64,000 nt of DNA from Fictibacillus arsenicus. GTDB taxonomy: Bacteria; Bacillota; Bacilli; Bacillales; Fictibacillaceae. The notes beneath the pieces were generated by a model. That model was not told the origin of the DNA. It worked only from the letters and a program-made list of their open reading frames with translations, and did not search any database. A program made the translations under genes and the position numbers. Shown here piece after piece: positions 27,177 through 37,871 of the stretch. Location of the stretch: NCBI RefSeq assembly GCF_001999465.1, contig NZ_MQMF01000002.1, positions 186,001 to 250,000 on the forward strand, given 5' to 3'. The stretch's first letter is position 1, and each line of letters begins with the position of its first letter.

Positions 27177-28508
27177 TTACGCCTCCATTACTAATAGTTG
27201 TGGATCGTTCAACAAACGCTTAATGTGATTCAATGCATTTTGTGCAGTTGCACCATCGATCAGACGATGGTCAAAGCTTAGAGAAAGAGCTAATACTGGA
27301 GCTACAACTACCTCTCCATCTTTAACAACTGCTTTTTCAGCGATACGGCCGATACCAAGGATAGCTACTTCAGGGTGATTAATTACTGGAGTGAACCATT
27401 GTCCACCAGCAGATCCGATGTTAGTGATCGTGCAAGATCCGCCCTTCATTTCTTCTCCAGAAAGTTTACCATCACGTGCTTTTGTAGCCAATTCGTTGAT
27501 TTCAGAAGAGATCTTGAAGATAGACTTGCGATCTGCTTCTTTTACAACGGGAACCATTAATCCGTTATCTGTATCTGCAGCAATTCCGATGTTGTAATAG
27601 TGCTTGTAAACGATTTCTTCGTTCGCATCATCGATTGATGCGTTGAGCACTGGGAACTCACGAAGTGCAGATGTTAATGCTTTCACCACATACGGAAGAT
27701 AAGTAAGTTTAATACCTTTATCCATCGCTACTTGTTTGAACTTCTTACGGTGTGCAACAAGATCAGTAACGTCCACTTCATCCATAAGTGTAACATGTGG
27801 AGCTGTATGTTTGGAGTTAACCATCGCTTTTGAGATCGCTTTTCTGATGCCTTTGATCTTCTCGCGTGTTTCCATTTCTCCAGCAGGAATAGCTTTAGGA
27901 GCTTCTTTTTTAGCAGCATCCGCCTTAGGTGCTTCTTTATCAGCTGCTGGTGCTTCTGCTGCAGCTTCTCCACCGCCGCTTACAAACTTATCGATATCTT
28001 CTTTAAGTACACGTCCGTTATCTCCAGAGCCTTGTACTTTACGGATATCTACTTCTTTCTCACGAGCATATTTACGAACAGAAGGCATAGCGATTACACG
28101 TTTTGTATCATCAGCAGGCTCTTCTTTAGCAGTGTCTTCAGTATTATCTGTTTTAGCTTCAGGTTTGTCGCTTTCTTTTGCTTGGTCAGCTGTAACTTCT
28201 TTTTCTTCTTCAGCTTTCGGCTGCTCTGGTGCTTCTTCGCTTCCGCCATGTGCATCTGCAGGAATCTCACCTTCTGCCTCAATCGTTAGAAGGACATCAC
28301 CTACAACAGATACAGTACCTTCATCTACTTTCAACTCTAAAACTTTACCGTCTACAGGAGAAGGAATTTCAACAACGGCTTTGTCATTTTGGACTTCAAG
28401 CAGGATGTCATCTTCTTTAATAGCGTCCCCTGCTTTTACAAACCACTTTACAATTTCACCTTCGTGAATTCCTTCACCAATATCGGGAAGCTTAAATTCA
28501 TATGCCAC
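27177..28508 (-). CDS. pdhC: Pyruvate dehydrogenase E2, dihydrolipoyl acetyltransferase
   Basis: Core of the pyruvate dehydrogenase complex, moving acetyl groups from E1 to CoA. One N-terminal lipoyl domain (residues ~1-78, lipoyl lysine in QNDKAVVEI), an Ala/Glu/Lys/Pro-rich linker, a peripheral-subunit-binding domain (~125-165, [15 protein letters not shown]), a second flexible linker, and the C-terminal catalytic domain ending in [10 protein letters not shown]. The start is GTG at 28508 after GGAGGCGTTAATC; the frame is open to 28523. It lies 103 bases after pdhB with a hairpin between. Confidence 0.98.
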   Translation of the reverse strand: MAYEFKLPDIGEGIHEGEIVKWFVKAGDAIKEDDILLEVQNDKAVVEIPSPVDGKVLELKVDEGTVSVVGDVLLTIEAEGEIPADAHGGSEEAPEQPKAEEEKEVTADQAKESDKPEAKTDNTEDTAKEEPADDTKRVIAMPSVRKYAREKEVDIRKVQGSGDNGRVLKEDIDKFVSGGGEAAAEAPAADKEAPKADAAKKEAPKAIPAGEMETREKIKGIRKAISKAMVNSKHTAPHVTLMDEVDVTDLVAHRKKFKQVAMDKGIKLTYLPYVVKALTSALREFPVLNASIDDANEEIVYKHYYNIGIAADTDNGLMVPVVKEADRKSIFKISSEINELATKARDGKLSGEEMKGGSCTITNIGSAGGQWFTPVINHPEVAILGIGRIAEKAVVKDGEVVVAPVLALSLSFDHRLIDGATAQNALNHIKRLLNDPQLLVMEA

Positions 28509-28557
28509 GATTAACGCCTCCAATTTTTCAATCTATTTTACTCGTTTATGTGAAAAG

Positions 28558-28594
28558 GCTGAAAGAAGCAGTCTTTAATAACTACCCTTTCAGC
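28558..28594 (-). other. Hairpin between pdhB and pdhC
   Basis: On the minus strand GCTGAAAG, a 21-nt loop, CTTTCAGC then CTTTT. It lies 17 bases after the pdhB stop and about 50 before pdhC. It is weaker than the true terminators here and has a short U-run, so I read it as a partial terminator or processing/stabilising stem that could set the ratio of pdhAB to pdhCD transcripts. Confidence 0.5.
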
Positions 28595-28611
28595 TGACAT
28601 TCAATTATATT

Positions 28612-29589
28612 TTAGAAATTGTAGACTTTCTTTGCTTTGTCTACAATATCACGATGATCTGGAATCCAAACATCTTCTGCAGATGCATATGGGAATACTG
28701 TATCTGGTGCTGTTACACGCAGTACAGGAGCTTCCAGGTTTAAAATAGCGCGGTCATTAATTTCAGCTACAACAAACGCTCCGATACCTGCTTGCTTCTG
28801 AGCTTCTTGAACAACAATCGCACGGCCTGTTTTTTCAACAGATGCAATAATTGTGTCAATATCAAGCGGGCTGATCGTACGAAGGTCGATAACTTCAGCA
28901 GAGATGCCATCTTTCTCAAGCTCATCAGCAGCTTTTAATGAAGCGTGAACCATAGCACCATAAGTAATAATGGAAACGTCTTTACCTTCACGTTTCACAT
29001 CCGCTTTACCTAGTTCAATCGTGTATTCTTCTTCAGGAACTTCACCACGGAACGAACGATATAATTTCATATGCTCTAAGTAAACAACAGGGTCGTTGTC
29101 ACGGATTGCAGAAATCAATAGCCCTTTTGCGTCATATGGAGTTGCAGGAATTACTACTTTAATCCCTGGAGTTTGATACATTAATCCTTCTAAGCTATCT
29201 GCGTGAAGTTCTGGTGTTTTAACTCCTCCACCAAATGGAGAACGAATTGTAACAGGAGAGTTATAAACTCCTCCAGAACGATAGCGCATACGAGCCATTT
29301 GAGCAGCAATTGAATCAAACACTTCGAATACGAATCCAAAGAATTGAATCTCCATTACTGGACGGAAACCTGTAAGCCCTAGACCTATCGCCAGTCCCCC
29401 AATTCCAGACTCGGCAAGCGGAGTATCAAAAACACGATCTTCTCCAAATTCTTTTTGAAGACCTTCAGTCGCACGGAAAACTCCGCCGTTTTGACCTACG
29501 TCTTCACCGAAAACAAGTACGTTTTCATTGTTTTTTAATTCATTGCGCATTGCGTCTGTAATTGCTTGAATCATAGTCATTTGAGCCAT
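28612..29589 (-). CDS. pdhB: Pyruvate dehydrogenase E1 component, beta subunit
   Basis: The beta subunit of the thiamine-diphosphate-dependent E1 enzyme, which decarboxylates pyruvate and acetylates E2. The 325 residues show the transketolase-like pyrimidine-binding domain ([19 protein letters not shown], then [17 protein letters not shown]) and the C-terminal domain with the TISPLD motif. The ATG is one base after the pdhA stop, and its AAAGGAG ribosome-binding site lies in the last pdhA codons. Confidence 0.98.
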   Translation of the reverse strand: MAQMTMIQAITDAMRNELKNNENVLVFGEDVGQNGGVFRATEGLQKEFGEDRVFDTPLAESGIGGLAIGLGLTGFRPVMEIQFFGFVFEVFDSIAAQMARMRYRSGGVYNSPVTIRSPFGGGVKTPELHADSLEGLMYQTPGIKVVIPATPYDAKGLLISAIRDNDPVVYLEHMKLYRSFRGEVPEEEYTIELGKADVKREGKDVSIITYGAMVHASLKAADELEKDGISAEVIDLRTISPLDIDTIIASVEKTGRAIVVQEAQKQAGIGAFVVAEINDRAILNLEAPVLRVTAPDTVFPYASAEDVWIPDHRDIVDKAKKVYNF

Positions 29590-29590
29590 A

Positions 29591-31227
<1,637 letters not shown>

Positions 31228-31779
31228 GTGTTAATGATGAAAGATATTGTCAGGGAAGGAAATCCGGTTCTTAGGCAAAAAGCTGCAGAGGTATCCTCAC
31301 CATTCTCTGAAGAAGATATTGAAACAGCTAAAAAGCTCTTGGAGTTTGTAAAGAACAGTCAGGATCCTGAGATTGCCGGAAAATATAATTTGAGGCCAGG
31401 TATTGGTCTAGCTGCTCCGCAAATCGGAGTTTCAAAACGAATATTTGCAATGCATTTGACAGATGAACAGGGACAACTGTACAGCTATGCTCTATTAAAC
31501 CCAAAGATAATCAGCCATTCGGTGCAAATGACGTACTTAGATGGGGGCGAAGGTTGTCTGTCTGTTGACAGAGATGTCCCAGGATTAGTACCTCGTTATG
31601 CAAAAGTAACTGTAAAAGGCTTTACACCCGATGGTTCTCTCGTTGAATTGAAATTAAAAGGACTCCCGGGCATTTGCTTCCAACATGAACTAGATCACCT
31701 TGATGGAATTATGTTCTATGATCGAATCAATGAAAAACAGCCATTTGAGCCTCCTTCAAACTTAGTAACTTTTAGATAA
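31228..31779 (+). CDS. def: Peptide deformylase
   Basis: Removes the formyl group from nascent N-terminal methionine. All three family motifs are present: GIGLAAPQIG (residues ~57), EGCLS (~111) and QHELDH (~154) with the metal-binding Cys and two His. At 183 residues it is the longer Gram-positive type, resembling B. subtilis YkrB. Starts at TTG 31222, GTG 31228 and ATG 31234 are possible; GGAGG at 31215 gives the best spacing (8 bases) to GTG 31228. Confidence 0.96.
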   Translation: MLMMKDIVREGNPVLRQKAAEVSSPFSEEDIETAKKLLEFVKNSQDPEIAGKYNLRPGIGLAAPQIGVSKRIFAMHLTDEQGQLYSYALLNPKIISHSVQMTYLDGGEGCLSVDRDVPGLVPRYAKVTVKGFTPDGSLVELKLKGLPGICFQHELDHLDGIMFYDRINEKQPFEPPSNLVTFR

Positions 31780-31780
31780 A

Positions 31781-31912
31781 ACATTGATGTTTTTGTAAGT
31801 GGTTGATTTCCGCTCCAGGTACTCGCTTTCCGCGGGGCGTGCGGTGAGCCTCCTAGCGCTTTGCGCTGTTAGGAGTCTCACACCTCCAATCAACATGTCA
31901 ATGAAGATAATC
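31781..31912 (+). repeat. Dispersed structured repeat, copy B (short form)
   Basis: About 130 bp starting two bases after the def stop. It has the shared flank TTGTAAGTGGTTGATTTCCG, the core CTCGCTTTCCGCGGGGCGTG and a strong hairpin at 31844-31881 (GTGAG, TCCTA, GCGC, loop TTT, GCGC, TAGGA, CTCAC). AATCAAC at the end pairs with GTTGATT at the start. It lacks the middle part of copies A and D. Non-coding. Confidence 0.8.
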
Positions 31913-31941
31913 TAAATGATCTAAAAGAAAAAGAGTCAAAT

Positions 31942-31985
31942 AAAAAAGCTGAGTTCTGCCCGTAAAAGGCAGAATTCAGCTTTTT
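31942..31985. terminator. Bidirectional terminator between def and cstA
   Basis: AAAAAAGCTGA.TTCTGCC, loop, GGCAGAATTCAGCTTTTT; long stem with T-runs both ways. Confidence 0.92.
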
Positions 31986-31993
31986 CGTTATTA

Positions 31994-33427
31994 TTAAGCA
32001 ACCTCACGATCGTCGTCGACTGTTAATGCTTCTTTTTCATCAAATTTACTTCTAAAGAACAGTACAGTTACGAGTACAGTTACTATCCCAGCAATAAGAT
32101 AAGATACATTCATCGACAATCCTAATCCAATTGGAGCATTGCATATATAAGTTGTGGTTACGACTGTCATGAAGATCGCAGGGATTGTAGCAATCCAATG
32201 ATTTTTTCTTGAACGCTTCAGATACATCGCCCCAACCCATAATGCTAGCATTGCAGTAGACTGGTTAGCCCACGAGAAGTAACGCCATAATAAAGTGAAA
32301 TCAATCTTTGTTAAAAGGAATGAAACTACAAACATAGGAATTGCAATCCAAAGTCTTGAAGAAAATTTCTTCTGCCCAATGTTAAAGTAATCAGCTAAAA
32401 TCATTCTTGCACTTCTAAACGAAGTATCCCCTGATGTTATCGGCAAGATGATTACTCCTATTACAGCAAGCGTTCCACCAACTGCTCCAAGCATCGTTAC
32501 TGAAACTTCACTTACTACAGCAGCTGGACCTCCGTCAGCAATTATCGCTGATAAAGATTTCCCGTCAAACAAGCTCATTGCAGCTGCCGCCCAGATCATA
32601 GCAATAATTGCCTCAGCAATCATCATGCCATAAAAGATTTTTCTTCCAGCCTTCTCATTTTTTGTTGTTCTTGAAATGATTGGTGACTGTGTGGCATGAA
32701 AACCTGAAAGAGCACCGCAAGAAATCGTTAAGAATAATAACGGGAAGATCGGAACATTATCTGGGTGCATATTTTCAAGGGTTAATTCTGGAATTGGTGC
32801 CCCTGTAATCACAAGACCCCCACCGATTCCAATCGCACTTATTACAAGAAGTGCACCGAAAATCGGATAAACCCGTCCTATGATTTTATCAATTGGCAAT
32901 AGAGTTGCCAAAATGTAATAAACAAATATAAGACCTACGATAACGCTTAAACTCATCCAATTCCCGGTTAGATTATGAATGAGTGCAGCGGGAGCGCTTA
33001 CAAAAACTGTACCAACCAAAAGAAGCAATAAAAGAGTAAATCCGTTAACTACATGCTTCATAATATTTCCTAAGAATTTCCCTGCTAATTGAGGCAAGTG
33101 CGCACCACGGTTTCGTATAGAAATCATACCCGTCAAATAATCATGGACGGCACCTGCGAAAATTGCACCTAATACAATCCAAAGAAATGCAACTGGCCCA
33201 TATAAAGCTCCTAAAATCGGTCCAAAGATCGGACCAACACCTGCTATATTCAATAACTGAATGAGGGAATTCGATTTAGTTCCCATCGGAACGTAATCAA
33301 TACCGTCTTCTTGTGCATAAGCCGGTGTTTTTCTTTCTTGCTTTATTCCAAAAACTTTTTCAACATATTTCCCATACGTAAAATATCCAACAACTAATAA
33401 AACAATAGAAATTAAGAATGTAACCAA
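31994..33427 (-). CDS. cstA: CstA family carbon starvation transporter
   Basis: A polytopic membrane protein of the CstA family, which transports peptides and/or pyruvate when preferred carbon is exhausted. The 477 residues contain more than ten hydrophobic helices and the family core (VGPIFGPILGALYGPVAFLW and GAVHDYLTGMISIRNRG). It is shorter than E. coli CstA (about 700), as usual for the Bacillus type. The start is TTG after AAAGGAGGGAAAAGG. The promoter is overlapped by a cre-like site, consistent with glucose repression. Confidence 0.9.
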   Translation of the reverse strand: MVTFLISIVLLVVGYFTYGKYVEKVFGIKQERKTPAYAQEDGIDYVPMGTKSNSLIQLLNIAGVGPIFGPILGALYGPVAFLWIVLGAIFAGAVHDYLTGMISIRNRGAHLPQLAGKFLGNIMKHVVNGFTLLLLLLVGTVFVSAPAALIHNLTGNWMSLSVIVGLIFVYYILATLLPIDKIIGRVYPIFGALLVISAIGIGGGLVITGAPIPELTLENMHPDNVPIFPLLFLTISCGALSGFHATQSPIISRTTKNEKAGRKIFYGMMIAEAIIAMIWAAAAMSLFDGKSLSAIIADGGPAAVVSEVSVTMLGAVGGTLAVIGVIILPITSGDTSFRSARMILADYFNIGQKKFSSRLWIAIPMFVVSFLLTKIDFTLLWRYFSWANQSTAMLALWVGAMYLKRSRKNHWIATIPAIFMTVVTTTYICNAPIGLGLSMNVSYLIAGIVTVLVTVLFFRSKFDEKEALTVDDDREVA

Positions 33428-33464
33428 CCTTTTCCCTCCTTTTGTTCAAACAAAGATGCATTTT

Positions 33465-33507
33465 TGAATGCGTTTTCATTATAACACACAAAGAAAAAAA
33501 CACTCAA
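33465..33507 (-). promoter_or_regulatory. cstA promoter with cre-like CcpA site
   Basis: On the minus strand TTGAGT (33507-33502), an 18-base spacer, TATAAT (33483-33478). Immediately downstream TGAAAACGCATTCA (33478-33465) matches the cre consensus at 13 of 14 positions and would cover the start site. CcpA repression is inferred. Confidence 0.7.
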
Positions 33508-33525
33508 TTTTAAACTGAGTGTTTA
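33495..33525 (-). terminator. Terminator of the DMT transporter gene
   Basis: On the minus strand AAACACTCA, loop, TGAGTGTT then TTTTTC. It overlaps the -35 element of the cstA promoter. Confidence 0.85.
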
Positions 33526-34431
33526 CGCTGTACGGTTCTGCTTTATTTTAATTGTTGAATTACGCTTTTTTCTCCCAGTCAGATAAACACCGAAAAAGAT
33601 CAAAAATAAACCAAAATAAGCAATCGTCGGAATCTTCTCATTTAAAAGGACACTTCCCCATACCACTGCTGAAACTGGTACTAGATAAGTTACGAGAGTA
33701 GCAAATTCGGCTGAGCCTGCTGAGATCATGTAATAATACAACAAGTACGCTAAGCCTGAACCAAACATCCCCAGTCCTATTAAAGACAAAATCACGTTTC
33801 CTTCTAAAGCATTGTCTGGCAGATACCATCCTCCTGTAAAACTCATGATTAATCCACTTAAAACCGAACCTGTCAACAGAGTAGTTGAAGCTGTAATCCA
33901 AACTGTCGTTTCTTGAAGATGTTTTTTAGCATATTGTGAACTGAAACCATAACAGCAAGTAGCAATGAGCATAAGAACAAATCCTAGAAGGAGTTGTTCT
34001 TGAGTTAAACCTGGTGCATCGGCATCCATTAAAAAAATAATTCCTATAAATCCGACCATGACGCCGATCCATTGTTTCCACTGCATTTTAACAGAAAAAA
34101 ATAAAACACCCATCATCGCTGTCCATATAGGAGTTGTTGCATTTAATATCGCGGTATAGCCGCTGTCTAAGAAAGTTTCACTCCAAGCGATCAAACCCCA
34201 TGGAAGACCAGCATTCAGCAATCCAACAATAATTAAAGACTTAAGAGGCAGTCCTCTCCACTTGAGTTTTTGTTTACTCAAGAGAAAAAGCGGAATTATC
34301 GTAATTATGCCGAGCACACATCTTATGAATACAATCTGCCAAGGATCAAATACATCCAGCAGTACCTTAATAAACAGAAAAGACATTCCCCAGATTAAAC
34401 TTAAAACAAAAAGTGCTGTATAAAGTTTCAT
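33523..34431 (-). CDS. EamA/DMT family transporter
   Basis: A drug/metabolite transporter-superfamily exporter with ten predicted helices arranged as two EamA repeats of about 140 residues; the first begins SLIWGMSFLFIKVLLDVFDP and the second follows residue ~150. Substrate cannot be told from sequence. The frame is open to 34494, but GCAGGAGGATTAC just before the ATG at 34431 fixes the start (302 residues). The C-terminus is basic (GRKKRNSTIKIK). Confidence 0.88.
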   Translation of the reverse strand: MKLYTALFVLSLIWGMSFLFIKVLLDVFDPWQIVFIRCVLGIITIIPLFLLSKQKLKWRGLPLKSLIIVGLLNAGLPWGLIAWSETFLDSGYTAILNATTPIWTAMMGVLFFSVKMQWKQWIGVMVGFIGIIFLMDADAPGLTQEQLLLGFVLMLIATCCYGFSSQYAKKHLQETTVWITASTTLLTGSVLSGLIMSFTGGWYLPDNALEGNVILSLIGLGMFGSGLAYLLYYYMISAGSAEFATLVTYLVPVSAVVWGSVLLNEKIPTIAYFGLFLIFFGVYLTGRKKRNSTIKIKQNRTA

Positions 34432-34460
34432 GTAATCCTCCTGCGGATAAAAATATAAAA

Positions 34461-34738
34461 GATTGTTTCTATAGGCTCTTTTCTTCATTTGCAAGTTGAT
34501 TGAAGCGCAAGGTGCGTGCCTACCACATGAGGAGCTTCTCGTTAGGCATGCGACGAGGAATCACACATCGATGCATTTTCTTGTAGACGCAGGAGCAAGT
34601 ATACTTCCCTGAAGCGGTCAGGTGGAGACTCCTAATGGCGCAAAGCGGCAGGAGGCTCACCGCACGCCCCGTGGAAAGCGAGCAACCTGGAGCGGAAATC
34701 AATTACATTCAAGAGCACCAATGTATACGAAAACAGCC
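34461..34738 (-). repeat. Dispersed structured repeat, copy C (inverted orientation)
   Basis: About 278 bp, minus orientation. Read on that strand it starts GGCTGTTTTCGTATACATTG, has TTGATTTCCGCTCCAGG, CTCGCTTTCCACGGGGCGTG and GTGAGCCTCC, and ends CAATCAAC plus a right flank GAAGAAAAGAGCC that resembles copy A. The centre differs from copies A and D, so it is another subtype. It fills most of the gap between the DMT gene and the small peptide gene. Confidence 0.8.
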
Positions 34739-34821
34739 AAATAAAATGACACAATTTCCCTCTCTGAATAACTTCTATTTTACACATACTAAGTAATAAA
34801 AAATGGAACGGAGGGCAATAA

Positions 34822-34905
34822 ATGAAAAAGAGAATACGTTTATTAAAGAAATTTAAAAAGTGGGTAAAGCAGCAAAACAATAACGGAAAACTCATCCTTA
34901 ACTAA
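34822..34905 (+). CDS. Candidate 27-residue cationic peptide
   Basis: ATG at 34822 follows ACGGAGGGCAATAA, a good ribosome-binding site, and encodes MKKRIRLLKKFKKWVKQQ plus nine more residues before TAA. The first 17 residues are strongly basic and amphipathic if helical. No family recognised. It lies alone between repeat C and rpoY. A short peptide gene, a leader peptide or chance are all possible; the Shine-Dalgarno and lysine-rich composition favour a translated gene. Confidence 0.5.
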   Translation: MKKRIRLLKKFKKWVKQQNNNGKLILN

Positions 34906-35080
34906 TAAACCATTCTTATTGTCATTATAAGGGTAAAAGTCTCATCCCGGACAGTAAATATTTTTCACTTTTCATCGTCAAAAACGAAGAGTAATGAAAA
35001 ACACATGAAAAACATGTCACTTTCCTTTATAATAGAACGAAGATACTCAAATACTAAAGACCGGTAAGGAGACATGAAAC

Positions 35081-35290
35081 ATGATTTTCAAAGTATTTTT
35101 TCAAACAAGCTTAACTGAAGTACCAATCCGTGAACATACACAATCGGTTTACGTAGAAGCAGAAACTATAAATGATGTTCGTAAAAAACTAGCTGACCGC
35201 AAGTACAATATTGAATACATACAAGAAATTAACGGTAAATTTCTTGAGTATGAAAAAGAAACGAACTCATTGGAATTGGAGAATGTGTAA
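35081..35290 (+). CDS. rpoY: RNA polymerase epsilon subunit
   Basis: A 69-residue small accessory subunit of Firmicute RNA polymerase (formerly YkzG, DUF1447). The N-terminal strand IFKVFFQTSLTEVPIREHT and the acidic helical C-terminus are typical. The ATG follows TAAGGAGACATGAAAC. A TATAAT -10 lies about 50 bases upstream. Only three bases separate it from rnjA, so the two form an operon, as in B. subtilis. Confidence 0.95.
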   Translation: MIFKVFFQTSLTEVPIREHTQSVYVEAETINDVRKKLADRKYNIEYIQEINGKFLEYEKETNSLELENV

Positions 35291-35293
35291 CAT

Positions 35294-36964
35294 ATGAAAT
35301 TTGTAAAAAATCATCAAGCCGCCGTTTTCGCCCTCGGTGGTTTAGGGGAAATCGGCAAAAATACGTATGCCGTTCAATTTCAGGATGAAATTATCCTTAT
35401 CGATGCAGGAATTAAATTTCCTGAAGATGAATTGCTTGGAATTGATTACGTAATCCCTGATTACACCTATCTAGTAAAAAACGAGGAAAAAATTAAAGGA
35501 CTCTTCATCACTCACGGACATGAAGATCATATTGGCGGAATCCCTTATTTATTAAGACAAGTGAATATTCCGATCTATGGCGGTAAACTCGCACTTGCAC
35601 TAATTAAAAATAAATTAGAAGAACATGGTCTTCTCCGCAGCACACAGATGCATGAAATCACTGAGGATGATGTGATTAAGTTCAGAAAAACGTCTGTGAG
35701 CTTTTTCAGAACAACTCACAGTATTCCTGACGCTTATGGAATCGTAGTGAAGACACCTCCAGGAAATATCGTTCATACAGGTGACTTCAAATTCGATTTT
35801 ACGCCAGTAGGTGAACCTGCGAACATTACGAAAATGGCTGAAATCGGTAAAGAAGGCGTGCTTTGTTTGCTTTCTGACAGCACCAACAGTGAAGTTCCTG
35901 GTTTTACTTTATCTGAAAGACGTGTTGGTGAAAGCATCCAAGATATTTTCAGAAAAATGGAAGGCCGAGTTATTTTCGCTACGTTCGCTTCCAATATTCA
36001 TAGATTGCAGCAAGTTGTAGAAGCATCTGTCGCTAACAACCGCAAAATCGCTGTATTTGGACGAAGCATGGACTCGGCAATTACAGTTGGTCAAGAACTT
36101 GGGTTTATTAAAGCACCTAAGAACACATTTGTAGACGCGAATTCGATCAACCGTCTTCCTGACAATCAGGTAACGATACTATGTACAGGAAGCCAGGGAG
36201 AGCCTATGGCGGCACTTTCAAGAATCGCTAACGGAACTCACCGTCAGATTCAAATCATTCCAGGAGATACAGTTGTTTTCTCTTCTTCACCTATTCCTGG
36301 AAACGCTCTTAGCGTAAGTAAGACAATCAATCAATTGTATCGCGCCGGTGCAGAAGTTATTCATGGTTCACTTAATGACATTCATACCTCAGGTCACGGC
36401 GGACAGCAAGAACAAAAATTAATGCTTCGTTTAATGAAGCCTAAATACTTCCTTCCGATCCATGGTGAGTACAGAATGCTGAAAATGCATACTAAACTTG
36501 CTGCTGATTGTGATGTACCGCCTCAAAATTCATTTATTATGGATAACGGCGAAGTATTAGCTCTTTCTCAAAACGATGCTATGATCGCAGGAAAAATACC
36601 GTCTGGCTCTGTCTATGTAGACGGAAGCGGAATTGGCGATATCGGAAACATCGTACTTCGCGATCGCAAGATTCTTTCAGAAGAAGGTCTTGTCGTTGTT
36701 GTTGTAAGTATGGATATGAAAGAATTCACGATTGAAGCAGGTCCAGACATCATATCTCGCGGATTTGTATATATGCGTGAATCCGGTGATCTTATCCATG
36801 ATGCTCAAAGCTTGTTAAGCAAGCATCTACAGAACATCATGAGTGAAAAACGCACGACTCAATGGTCTGAAATCAAGAATGAAATTACAGACACATTAGC
36901 ACCGTTCTTATACGAAAAAACAAAAAGACGTCCTATGATCTTGCCGATCATAATGGAAATCTAA
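35294..36964 (+). CDS. rnjA: Ribonuclease J1
   Basis: A 5'-3' exoribonuclease and endoribonuclease of the beta-CASP metallo-beta-lactamase family, central to mRNA decay and 16S/scRNA maturation. The 556 residues (555 in B. subtilis) show the zinc site HGHEDHIGG, the beta-CASP domain in the middle, the late [10 protein letters not shown] motif and a C-terminal dimerisation domain. The start ATG follows TTGGAGAATG, inside rpoY. The SR1P peptide found at 22590 is reported in B. subtilis to affect GapA-RNase J1 contact. Confidence 0.97.
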   Translation: MKFVKNHQAAVFALGGLGEIGKNTYAVQFQDEIILIDAGIKFPEDELLGIDYVIPDYTYLVKNEEKIKGLFITHGHEDHIGGIPYLLRQVNIPIYGGKLALALIKNKLEEHGLLRSTQMHEITEDDVIKFRKTSVSFFRTTHSIPDAYGIVVKTPPGNIVHTGDFKFDFTPVGEPANITKMAEIGKEGVLCLLSDSTNSEVPGFTLSERRVGESIQDIFRKMEGRVIFATFASNIHRLQQVVEASVANNRKIAVFGRSMDSAITVGQELGFIKAPKNTFVDANSINRLPDNQVTILCTGSQGEPMAALSRIANGTHRQIQIIPGDTVVFSSSPIPGNALSVSKTINQLYRAGAEVIHGSLNDIHTSGHGGQQEQKLMLRLMKPKYFLPIHGEYRMLKMHTKLAADCDVPPQNSFIMDNGEVLALSQNDAMIAGKIPSGSVYVDGSGIGDIGNIVLRDRKILSEEGLVVVVVSMDMKEFTIEAGPDIISRGFVYMRESGDLIHDAQSLLSKHLQNIMSEKRTTQWSEIKNEITDTLAPFLYEKTKRRPMILPIIMEI

Positions 36965-36973
36965 TAGACAAAC

Positions 36974-37012
36974 AAAAACCGTTACCCCTTTTTAGAGGGA
37001 AACGGTTTTTTT
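36974..37012. terminator. Bidirectional terminator between rnjA and ktrC
   Basis: AAAAACCGTT.CCC, loop, GGG.AACGGTTTTTTT. It touches the ktrC stop codon. Confidence 0.9.
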
Positions 37013-37676
37013 ATTCTTCATTTGCCATTTGTTTTTCTAACCGGTTTATATCCTTATCTCCGCCAATCACAATTAAAACATCGCCCTGCCTGATCGACTG
37101 GTCAGCTTGCGGGGAGACATAAATATCCTTTCCCCTTTTCACTGCTACAACGTTACATCCAAACCTTGCTCGTATATCTAGTTCGATTAAAGTCTTTCCA
37201 TCCATTTTCTGTGTTGCTACCAGTTCTACGATACTATGTTCATCAGATAACTCCAAATAATCCAAGACGTTGTTAGAAACAATCTGGTGAGCAATGCGGA
37301 CACCCATGTCTCTCTCGGGATGAATAATCTTATCTGCTCCAATTTTTCGCAGCACTTTTTCGTGATAATCATTTTGTGCTTTTACAGTGATTTTTTCAAC
37401 ACCAATCTCTTTCAAAATCAGTGTCGTCAGTATACTGGATTGAAGATTATCACCTATCGCAACAACAACATGCTGAAAGTTTCGTATCCCAAGACTTTTT
37501 AATACCCCTTCGTCTGTTGAGTCAGCAATTACAGCATGTGTTACAATATTTGAAAATTCGTTTACTCGGTCTTCATCAATATCAATTGCTAAGACTTCCA
37601 TGCCTTGATCTGACAAAGCCTTGCACATACTTCCCCCGAAACGACCCAGACCAATAACAGCAAATTGTTTTTTCAA
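37011..37676 (-). CDS. ktrC: Ktr potassium uptake regulatory subunit KtrC
   Basis: A cytoplasmic RCK protein that gates a Ktr potassium channel. An N-terminal Rossmann RCK_N domain (FAVIGLGRFGGSMCKAL, ATP/NAD-binding) is followed by RCK_C (~135-220), the domain where c-di-AMP binds in Ktr/Trk homologues. The central HPERDMGVRIAHQIVSNNVL block closely resembles B. subtilis KtrC (YkqB). TTG at 37676 is six to seven bases after CGGAGTG and is preferred to GTG at 37685. Position next to rnjA matches B. subtilis. No channel gene (ktrD) is in the window. Confidence 0.92.
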   Translation of the reverse strand: MKKQFAVIGLGRFGGSMCKALSDQGMEVLAIDIDEDRVNEFSNIVTHAVIADSTDEGVLKSLGIRNFQHVVVAIGDNLQSSILTTLILKEIGVEKITVKAQNDYHEKVLRKIGADKIIHPERDMGVRIAHQIVSNNVLDYLELSDEHSIVELVATQKMDGKTLIELDIRARFGCNVVAVKRGKDIYVSPQADQSIRQGDVLIVIGGDKDINRLEKQMANEE

Positions 37677-37823
37677 ATGAATCACTCCGTTTCCTGTCCT
37701 AGCCTTATTTTACCATATATTATTCATTTCAAAACACAGCTTAAAAGCATCATATGTATTTCATTTATAAAGGAAACTTCTATAACCATTTCCTATAACC
37801 CTGCTTGAAAAAAATTAATATAG

Positions 37824-37856
37824 AAAAATAACCCAAGAACATGTCCTGGGTTATTC
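37824..37856 (-). terminator. Terminator of the peroxiredoxin gene
   Basis: On the minus strand AATAACCCAGGAC...TTGGGTTATTTTT, 15 bases after the stop. Confidence 0.9.
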
Positions 37857-37871
37857 TTATAATAGTTTTTA

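Noticed and set aside
27736-28467. 243-codon open frame antisense to pdhC
   Set aside because: It mirrors the Ala/Glu/Lys-rich linker codons of pdhC, is Ser/Ala-rich without any family pattern, and has no ribosome-binding site.
34520-34895. Two overlapping minus-strand frames (60 and 87 codons) in repeat C
   Set aside because: They read through the dispersed repeat and the candidate peptide gene, with no ribosome-binding site and no similarity between copies at protein level.
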